From Phenylobacterium aquaticum (GTDB taxonomy: Bacteria > Pseudomonadota > Alphaproteobacteria > Caulobacterales > Caulobacteraceae): a stretch of DNA of 64,000 bases. The notes under the pieces are model-generated. The model did not search any database, was not told the DNA's origin, and was given only the letters and a program-made list of their open reading frames with translations. The translations under genes were made by a program, and so were the position numbers. Positions 58,850-64,000 of this stretch are shown here, piece by piece; position 1 is the first letter of the stretch, and each line of letters opens with the position of its first letter. Location of the stretch: positions 1 through 64,000 of the forward strand of contig NZ_JALDPT010000014.1 of assembly GCF_022695515.1 (NCBI RefSeq), given 5' to 3'.

Positions 58850-60559
58850 TCAGTGGCCTGCGACCGCCTGGAGCACCTGGAAGTGCTCGACGATCGGGCC
58901 CAGCGCGAGGGCGGGGAAGAACTGCAGGCCGCCCATGATCAGCACCACGCCGATCAAGAGGCCGACGAACAGCGGGCCGTCCGTGGGGAAGGAGCCGCCC
59001 GTGGGGGCGAGCTTGGGCTTGGCGGCCAGGGCCCCGGCGATGGCGAGCACCGGCACGGCGTAGGCGAACCGGCCCAGGATCATGGCGACGCCGAGGGTGG
59101 TGTCCCAATAGGGCGCGTTGGCGGTCAGGCCGGCGAAGGCCGAGCCGTTGTTCCCCGCGGCCGACGAGTAGGCGTAGACGATCTCGGACAGACCATGAGG
59201 GCCATGGTTCAGGAGGCCGGCCAGCGCCGTGGGCAGCACGGCGGCCACCGCCGAGAAGCCCAGTATGGCGGTCGGCAGGATCAGCACCGCCAGCATGGCG
59301 AACTTCACCTCGCGAGCCTCGACCTTCTTGCCCAGATATTCCGGTGTGCGGCCGACCATCAGGCCCGCCACGAAGACCGCGATCAGGGCCATGACCACCA
59401 TGCCGTAGAGGCCGGAACCCACGCCGCCGGGAATGATCTCGCCCAGCTGGATGAGGAACAGGGCCACGCCGCCGCCAAGCGGCATCAGGCTGTCATGCAT
59501 GGCGTTGACCCCGCCGTCCGAGGCGCCCGTGGTGGCCGCCGTCCAGATGGCGGTCGAGGGTGCGCCGAAGCGGACCTCCTTGCCTTCCATATTGGGGCCA
59601 GGCGCGGCGTGGGCGGCGACCTGGGCCGGCGCGGGCTGGACTTCGGCGGCGTAGATCGCCGCGGCGCCCAGGCTGAGCAGGATGGTCATGACGGCCACCA
59701 GGGCCCGGGCCTCGGCGTGCGCGAAGGCGACCCGGCCGAAGGCGACGACGCAGCCGAACGACAGGGCGTTCATGATCACGATCTCGATGAGATTGGTGAT
59801 CGCGTTAGGGTTCTCGAAGGGGTGGGACGAATTGGCGTTGAACACGCCGCCGCCATTGGTGCCGAGCTGCTTGATCGCCTCCTGGCTAGCGGTCGGATAG
59901 AGCGAGATGGTCTGCTTGGCGCCCTCCAGGGTCGTCGCATCCACATGGGCGGCGAGCGTCTGGGGCATGCCCAGGCCGACGAAGGCGACCGCGATGACCA
60001 GGGAGAGGGGCAGGAGGACGTAGAGGCTGATCCGGGTCAGATCGACCCAGAAATCGCCCAGGGTCTCACCCCGATTGGCGGCGAAGGCGCGGGCCAGGGC
60101 GGCGGCGACGGCGATGCCGGCGGCGGCCGACAGGAAGTTGTGCGAGGTCAGGCCGGCCATCTGGGAGAAGGTCGAGACCGTGGTCTCCGGCACATAGGAC
60201 TGCCAGTTGGTGTTGGTGACAAAGCTGATGGCGGTGTTGAACGCCAGGTGCGGCGTCAGGCCCGCAAATCCCTGCGGGTTGAGCGGCAGCAGGTTCTGGA
60301 AACGCAGGATCAGATAGAGCAGCACGAAGCTGGCCGCGCTGAAGGCCAGGAACGCGCCTGTGTAGCCCAGCCAGGTCTGCCCCTTGTCGGGCTTCACCCC
60401 GCAGGCCGCATAGATCGCGCCCTCCACCGGCTTCAGCACCGGATCAAGCCACGTGCGGTCGCCGCGCCAGACGCGCGCCAGATAAATGCCGATAGGCCAG
60501 CCCAATCCAACGATTAGGGCCAGCGTCAGGGCGATTTCCGCCCATCCTTGCCAGTTCAT
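58850..60559 (-). CDS. kdpA: Potassium-transporting ATPase potassium-binding subunit KdpA
   Basis: Forms the potassium channel-like path of the Kdp pump in the inner membrane. The 569-residue protein has about ten membrane segments and the four selectivity-filter-like loops: [39 protein letters not shown], and the later [20 protein letters not shown] and [20 protein letters not shown]. It is intact and of family length. kdpF lies 13 bases upstream and kdpB 11 bases downstream. Confidence 0.96.
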   Translation of the reverse strand: MNWQGWAEIALTLALIVGLGWPIGIYLARVWRGDRTWLDPVLKPVEGAIYAACGVKPDKGQTWLGYTGAFLAFSAASFVLLYLILRFQNLLPLNPQGFAGLTPHLAFNTAISFVTNTNWQSYVPETTVSTFSQMAGLTSHNFLSAAAGIAVAAALARAFAANRGETLGDFWVDLTRISLYVLLPLSLVIAVAFVGLGMPQTLAAHVDATTLEGAKQTISLYPTASQEAIKQLGTNGGGVFNANSSHPFENPNAITNLIEIVIMNALSFGCVVAFGRVAFAHAEARALVAVMTILLSLGAAAIYAAEVQPAPAQVAAHAAPGPNMEGKEVRFGAPSTAIWTAATTGASDGGVNAMHDSLMPLGGGVALFLIQLGEIIPGGVGSGLYGMVVMALIAVFVAGLMVGRTPEYLGKKVEAREVKFAMLAVLILPTAILGFSAVAAVLPTALAGLLNHGPHGLSEIVYAYSSAAGNNGSAFAGLTANAPYWDTTLGVAMILGRFAYAVPVLAIAGALAAKPKLAPTGGSFPTDGPLFVGLLIGVVLIMGGLQFFPALALGPIVEHFQVLQAVAGH

Positions 60560-60572
60560 GGAAATGTGTCCG

Positions 60573-60659
60573 TCAGAAGCGATCGGGTCGCAGCAGGGCG
60601 ACGATCATGTAGAGGCCAACGCCGACGGCGCCGGCGGCCCAGAGCAGGCTCACCAGCAT
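60573..60659 (-). CDS. kdpF: KdpF small subunit (28 aa)
   Basis: A single-helix peptide, [20 protein letters not shown] followed by ALLRPDRF, ending in the Leu-x-Pro-x-x-Phe pattern typical of KdpF, which stabilises the Kdp complex in the membrane. It lies 13 bases before kdpA and begins 2 bases after the stop of another tiny frame, in the usual F-A-B-C order. Confidence 0.85.
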   Translation of the reverse strand: MLVSLLWAAGAVGVGLYMIVALLRPDRF

Positions 60660-60661
60660 GG

Positions 60662-60745
60662 TCAGACGCGCCTCAGGGCGGCGGCGTAGGCGCCGAGCCC
60701 GATGAAGCAGCCCACGCCCAGGGCCAGGAAAAGGAGATCAAGCAT
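60662..60745 (-). CDS. 27-residue membrane micropeptide upstream of kdpF
   Basis: A small frame directly before kdpF encodes MLDLLFLALGVGCFIGLGAY followed by AAALRRV: one hydrophobic helix with a basic end. The gap to the kdpF ATG is 2 bases, so the two are almost certainly cotranslated. Short membrane frames at this site are seen in some other kdp operons, as far as I recall, but their role is not known. The ATG at 60745 lies at the head of the operon. Confidence 0.6.
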   Translation of the reverse strand: MLDLLFLALGVGCFIGLGAYAAALRRV

Positions 60746-60784
60746 GTGCGTTCGCTCGCGTGGATCAGGCGGCGAACCTGCGCT

Positions 60785-60841
60785 TCAGGCGCGTAAGGTC
60801 TCCACGCGCCTTCGATCAGGCGCGCATAAGGACCGTATAAA
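60785..60841 (-). promoter_or_regulatory. Candidate kdp operon control region
   Basis: Two imperfect direct repeats, TCAGGCGCG-TAAGG (from 60785) and TCAGGCGCGCATAAGG (from 60816), start 31 bases apart, about three helical turns. A 7-bp palindrome (CGCGCCT/AGGCGCG, 60805-60824) lies between. On the minus strand TTTATA at 60836-60841 resembles the first half of the E. coli KdpE site. This is the only gap between bamE and the first kdp frame, so the promoter should be here. Confidence 0.45.
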
Positions 60842-60855
60842 GATCGGGTCTTGGA

Positions 60856-61359
60856 CTAGCGGCGGTCGCCCGGACGCTGGCCGGGAACGCCCTCATCCTC
60901 GGCGTTGGGCAGCATCTGGCCGCGGCCGACCGAACCGATCAGCTGCTCCATGATGGTCAGCTCGCGGCCGCGGGTCGGGGTTTCACGACCGTTGAAGGCG
61001 ATGACCTTGCCGTCCTTGAGGCTGAGCTGGTTCACCGAGGTCACCACTTCGGAGTCCTTGTCGAACTGGATCGCAGTGATGTCGCGGCGCGTGGTGACCG
61101 GCTTGCGGAACGCCACGGTCGCCTTGATCTGGTCGATATAGAACCAGGTGTTCGGGTCGAAGGTGGAGGTTTGGGACGGCGAGCCCAGGCGATTGCGCAC
61201 GGTGGACTTGGTGTCGGTTCCGACCTTCACGTCCTTGGGATTGGCCTCGATGGCCTGAAAGCCCGAATAGGTGGTGATCGGCGTACACGCGCCCACGGCC
61301 AGCAGGCTGGCGGCTATGGCGGCATAGGCGGCGCGTCGAAGCATATCGGACCCGTTCAT
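60856..61359 (-). CDS. bamE: Outer-membrane assembly lipoprotein BamE
   Basis: A lipoprotein of the BAM complex that inserts beta-barrel proteins. The 167-residue protein has a lipoprotein signal (AAYAAIAASLLAVGAC) and the SmpA/OmlA domain (DVKVGTDTKSTVRNRLGSPS, TFDPNTWFYIDQIKATVAFR), with a polar C-terminal tail. ATG at 61359 is preceded by AGGGA; one at 61344 is also possible. It lies upstream of kdp on the same strand and is divergent from the chaperone gene. Confidence 0.93.
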   Translation of the reverse strand: MNGSDMLRRAAYAAIAASLLAVGACTPITTYSGFQAIEANPKDVKVGTDTKSTVRNRLGSPSQTSTFDPNTWFYIDQIKATVAFRKPVTTRRDITAIQFDKDSEVVTSVNQLSLKDGKVIAFNGRETPTRGRELTIMEQLIGSVGRGQMLPNAEDEGVPGQRPGDRR

Positions 61360-61443
61360 TTTCCCTGGGCTTTGACCTATCGCTCGCGGCCCCTTACTGC
61401 AATGCCGCCCTTAAGCCCGTCTGAGGGCGAAATCGAGGCCAAG

Positions 61444-61989
61444 ATGTTCCTGGATCGTCTGTTCCGTCCCCGGCCCGCCCAAACCGCGGGGCGCGCGCTC
61501 TATGCCGCCGTCGTCGCCCAGGCACGCGAGCCCTTGCTGTACAGCGATTGCGGCGCCCCCGACACGGTCGAGGGCCGCTTCGAACTCTATTCGCTACACG
61601 TGGTGCTGCTGCTGGATCGCCTGAAGCGTCAGGGCGCGGTCGCCGCCGAGGTTTCCCAGGTGCTGTTCGACACCTATGTGCGGTCCCTGGACGACGCCCT
61701 GCGCGAAATGGGCGTCGGCGACCTGTCGGTGGGCAAGAAGATGCGCAAGCTTGGCGAGGCCTTCTATGGCCGGGTGAAGTCCTATGAGGCCGCGTTCGAC
61801 GCGCTGCCGGACGAGACCGCCTTGCAGGCCCTGCTGGTCCGCACGGTGTTCGACGGCGCCGACGCCGCCGGCGCGCCGCGGCTGAGCGCCTATATCCTGG
61901 CCCAGAAGGCGGCGCTTGCGGCCGCGCCGCTCGACGCCCTGGTGGCGGGCACGGTTCCCTGGGCCGCGACCGCCGGAGCCGTCGCATGA
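61444..61989 (+). CDS. Ubiquinol-cytochrome c chaperone family protein
   Basis: A 181-residue protein of the family related to mitochondrial Cbp3, which assists assembly of cytochrome b or bc1. It shows AGRALYAAVVAQAREPLLYS, VEGRFELYSLHVVLLLDRLK, FDTYVRSLDDALREMGVGDL and SVGKKMRKLGEAFYGRVKSY. The ATG at 61444 follows GAGG at a suitable distance; an ATG at 61402 is possible. Its stop overlaps the DUF177 start by 4 bases. Confidence 0.9.
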   Translation: MFLDRLFRPRPAQTAGRALYAAVVAQAREPLLYSDCGAPDTVEGRFELYSLHVVLLLDRLKRQGAVAAEVSQVLFDTYVRSLDDALREMGVGDLSVGKKMRKLGEAFYGRVKSYEAAFDALPDETALQALLVRTVFDGADAAGAPRLSAYILAQKAALAAAPLDALVAGTVPWAATAGAVA

Positions 61990-62504
61990 CCTGGACCCAT
62001 CCGATTCGCCTGGCCGATCTGGCCCGCGGCCCGGTCCGGCTGAAGCTCGAGGCCGACGAGGCGACGCGCAAGACGCTCGCCAAGTCGCTGGATCTGGTCA
62101 GCCTCAAGTCCTTCCAGTGCGACATGACCATCCGGCCCTGGCTGGACGGCGCGGAGATCGACGGGCGGCTGCTGGCCGTGGTCGAGCAGACCTGTGGCGT
62201 GACCCTCGACGACTTCGACCAGACGATCGACACCCGCTTCGACCTGCGGGTCGTGCCGGCCGGCAGCCCCAATGCTCCGGCTGAGTCGGAGGGCGGCGAG
62301 ATCGAACTCGACCCTGAAGCGCCCGATCCGCCGGACGTGCTGGAGGGCGACGTGATCGACGCCGCCGCCTACGCCCTGGAGCATCTCGCCCTGAACCTCG
62401 ATCCCTTTCCCCGCAAGCCGGGAGCGACCTTCGACTACACGCCCGAGACCCGTGAGGAATCGCCCTTCGCGGCGCTCCTGAAACTGAAGGGCGGCGAGGG
62501 GTGA
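61986..62504 (+). CDS. DUF177 (YceD-like) protein
   Basis: A 172-residue cytosolic acidic protein of the DUF177 family, linked in other bacteria to 23S rRNA accumulation. It has PVRLKLEADEATRKTLAKSL, FQCDMTIRPWLDGAEIDGRL, VVEQTCGVTLDDFDQTIDTR and an acidic insert (SEGGEIELDPEAPDPPD) before EHLALNLDPFPRKPGA. rpmF, its common partner, is not next to it; plsX follows, in the common DUF177-plsX-fabH order. Confidence 0.9.
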   Translation: MTWTHPIRLADLARGPVRLKLEADEATRKTLAKSLDLVSLKSFQCDMTIRPWLDGAEIDGRLLAVVEQTCGVTLDDFDQTIDTRFDLRVVPAGSPNAPAESEGGEIELDPEAPDPPDVLEGDVIDAAAYALEHLALNLDPFPRKPGATFDYTPETREESPFAALLKLKGGEG

Positions 62505-62580
62505 GGGCGCGTTTGTTTGCAAGCGAGACCGCCGGCTGTATCGTCCGGCCGCGCATGAGCACCGGTCCGGACGCCGCCAA

Positions 62581-63633
62581 GTGAGCCAAACTCAGGTCAT
62601 TTCAATCGACGCGATGGGCGGAGACTACGGCCCCAGCGAGACCGTGCCCGGCCTCGCCCTGGCCGCCCAGGCCCTGCCGGGCGTGCGATTCCTGCTGCAT
62701 GGCGACGAGGCGAAGATCGCCCCCGAGCTCGCCCGCCAGGCCGCGCTCAAGGATCGGGTCGAGGTGCGCCACACCGAGAAGGCCGTCGGGTCCGACGAGA
62801 AGCCGGCCACGGCGCTACGCCGCGGCAAGGGCTCGTCCATGTGGAACGCCGTCGAGGCGGTGAAGACCGGCGAAGCCCTGGCCGCCGTCTCCAGCGGCAA
62901 CACCGGCGCCCTTATGGCGATCTCCATGCTGATCCTGCGGATGAGCGTAGACGTCGAGCGGCCCTGCCTGGTCGCCAACTGGCCGGGCGCCAAGGGCCTG
63001 ACCACGGTGCTGGACGTGGGCGCCAATATCGACTGCGACGCCGAGCGTCTGGTCGAGTTCGCGATCATGGGCGAGGCCTATCACCGGGCGGTTCATGGCG
63101 TGGCGCGCCCGACCGTCGGCCTGATCAATATCGGGTCCGAGGACGTAAAGGGCCACGAGGAGGTCCGCCAGGCCCACGCCATGCTGAAGTCCGGCCGGTT
63201 CGACCTGGACTATCGCGGCTTCGTCGAGGGCGACGACCTGTCCAAGAACACCGTCGATGTCGCGGTCACCGACGGCTTCAGCGGCAATCTGATGCTGAAG
63301 ACCGCCGAGGGCACCGGCCGCTATGTCGAGGCGGCGCTCAAGGCCGCCCTGACCAGCTCGCCCCTGTCGATGATGGGCGCCATGCTCGCCCGCAGCGGCC
63401 TGCTGGGTTTCCGCGAGAAGCTCAATCCGCCCCGCGCCGCGCCGCTGCTCGGTCTGAACGGCGTGGTGGTGAAGTCCCATGGTGGCGCCAAGGCCCGGGA
63501 TTTCGGCGACGCCGTCCGAATGGCCGCCGGTTTCCCGCAAGGCGACTTCGCCGCCGAGATCGAACGCAATATGACGCGGCTCAGCGCCGCCCTGGCCGCG
63601 AGCCACGAGCCCACCGTCGAGGAGCCGTCCTGA
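62581..63633 (+). CDS. plsX: Phosphate acyltransferase PlsX
   Basis: Makes acyl-phosphate from acyl-ACP for phospholipid synthesis. The 350-residue protein shows ISIDAMGGDYGPSETVPGLA, RRGKGSSMWNAVEAVKTGEA, AAVSSGNTGALMAISMLILR, NIGSEDVKGHEEVRQAHAML and VTDGFSGNLMLKTAEGTGRY. It starts at a GTG (62581) and is followed immediately by fabH. Confidence 0.96.
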   Translation: MSQTQVISIDAMGGDYGPSETVPGLALAAQALPGVRFLLHGDEAKIAPELARQAALKDRVEVRHTEKAVGSDEKPATALRRGKGSSMWNAVEAVKTGEALAAVSSGNTGALMAISMLILRMSVDVERPCLVANWPGAKGLTTVLDVGANIDCDAERLVEFAIMGEAYHRAVHGVARPTVGLINIGSEDVKGHEEVRQAHAMLKSGRFDLDYRGFVEGDDLSKNTVDVAVTDGFSGNLMLKTAEGTGRYVEAALKAALTSSPLSMMGAMLARSGLLGFREKLNPPRAAPLLGLNGVVVKSHGGAKARDFGDAVRMAAGFPQGDFAAEIERNMTRLSAALAASHEPTVEEPS

Positions 63634-64000
63634 GTGTCCAAGGTTTTGCGTAGCGTCGTCACCGGCGTCGGCGGTTACTTGCCCGACGAGGTGGTGACCA
63701 ATGACGATCTGGCCAAGATCGTCGACACGACCGACGAGTGGATCCGCGAGCGCACGGGCATCCGCCAGCGTCACCGCGCCGCCCCGGATCAGGCTGTCTC
63801 GGACCTCGCCGTCGAAGCAGCCCAGCGCGCCCTGGCGGCCGCGGGTCGCACCGCGGCCGATGTCGACCTGATCATCGTCGGCACGACGACAGCGGACCTG
63901 ACCTTCCCGGCCGTGGCGACCATCGTCCAGCGCAAGCTGGGCTGCCCGGTCGGCATCGCCTTCGACGTCCAGGCCGTGTGCTCGGGCTTCGTCTACGCCC
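63634..64000 (+). CDS. fabH: 3-oxoacyl-ACP synthase III FabH, cut by the window edge
   Basis: Starts fatty-acid synthesis by condensing acetyl-CoA with malonyl-ACP. A GTG at 63634, directly after the plsX stop, opens 122 visible residues: [60 protein letters not shown], and the catalytic Cys116 in [11 protein letters not shown]. The remaining two thirds lie beyond the window. Confidence 0.95.
   Translation, partial: MSKVLRSVVTGVGGYLPDEVVTNDDLAKIVDTTDEWIRERTGIRQRHRAAPDQAVSDLAVEAAQRALAAAGRTAADVDLIIVGTTTADLTFPAVATIVQRKLGCPVGIAFDVQAVCSGFVYA

Noticed and set aside
57486..60517. Long plus-strand frames opposite kdpB and kdpA
   Set aside because: Antisense shadows with extreme Gly/Arg/Asp/His content; the minus-strand Kdp proteins are certain.

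Overview
The window is about 64 kb of very GC-rich, densely coding chromosomal DNA. Gene content and order point to an alphaproteobacterium of the Caulobacterales, most like Caulobacter or Phenylobacterium. The pointers are an HdaA-type DnaA regulator, a MucR/Ros zinc-finger regulator beside an ALAS-type hemA, the nrdR-rib-nusB-thiL order, a DUF177-plsX-fabH block, and CtrA-like and FNR/FixK-like sites. This placement is inferred from gene content, not from a phylogeny. I saw no rRNA, tRNA, CRISPR array, prophage or insertion sequence. Almost everything looks like core chromosome.

Layout. 1-2.3 kb: a lipoprotein cut by the window edge, an SRPBCC protein, a TSUP transporter and a Gly-rich secreted protein. 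2.3-10.3 kb (minus): an envelope operon lptF-lptG-lptD-surA-pdxA-rsmA. 10.5-13.4 kb (plus): pepA, an alpha/beta hydrolase, holC and an I78-like lipoprotein. 13.4-22.6 kb: a PAS-DHp-receiver protein, alkB, small exported proteins, two families of inverted repeats, an M28 peptidase, an ABC-F ATPase, ndk, a dienelactone hydrolase and a DUF4287 protein. 22.7-29.9 kb: CoA transferase, GST, purM, rnd, yccF, a 2-hydroxyacid dehydrogenase and ppx. 29.9-35.2 kb: ppk1, hdaA, bpt, motB and a small membrane protein. 35.3-43.1 kb: GNAT, NUDIX, hemB, DUF4870, a valine-degradation cluster (acyl-CoA dehydrogenase, 3-hydroxyisobutyryl-CoA hydrolase, mmsB) with an exported methyltransferase inside it, then hemA. 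43.3-50.3 kb: mucR, glyA, nrdR, an unknown gene, a reductase-only ribD, ribE, ribH, nusB, thiL, cheW and a FliL-like secreted protein. 50.5-60.8 kb: the proton-pumping pyrophosphatase hppA and a complete kdp potassium-uptake operon with its sensor and regulator. 60.8-64 kb: bamE, a cytochrome bc1 chaperone, DUF177, plsX and the start of fabH.

Two general points matter when reading the annotation. First, nine genes (lptD, lptF, alkB, a CoA transferase, a NUDIX gene, hemA, kdpD, kdpC, kdpB) are each broken once, and adding one base in a G/C-rich run restores a family-length protein. Several of them are normally essential. The likeliest reading is recurrent one-base assembly deletions rather than real pseudogenes. 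Second, several very small genes are easy to miss: kdpF (28 codons), a 27-codon membrane ORF just before it, and a 24-codon hydrophobic ORF between kdpB and kdpC.

Functional themes are outer-membrane biogenesis (LptDFG, SurA, BamE), haem synthesis (HemA, HemB) with an oxygen-type regulatory box at hemA, riboflavin synthesis with the RibD deaminase domain and RibBA absent from the operon, polyphosphate and pyrophosphate metabolism (Ppk1, Ppx, HppA), and inducible potassium uptake (Kdp).
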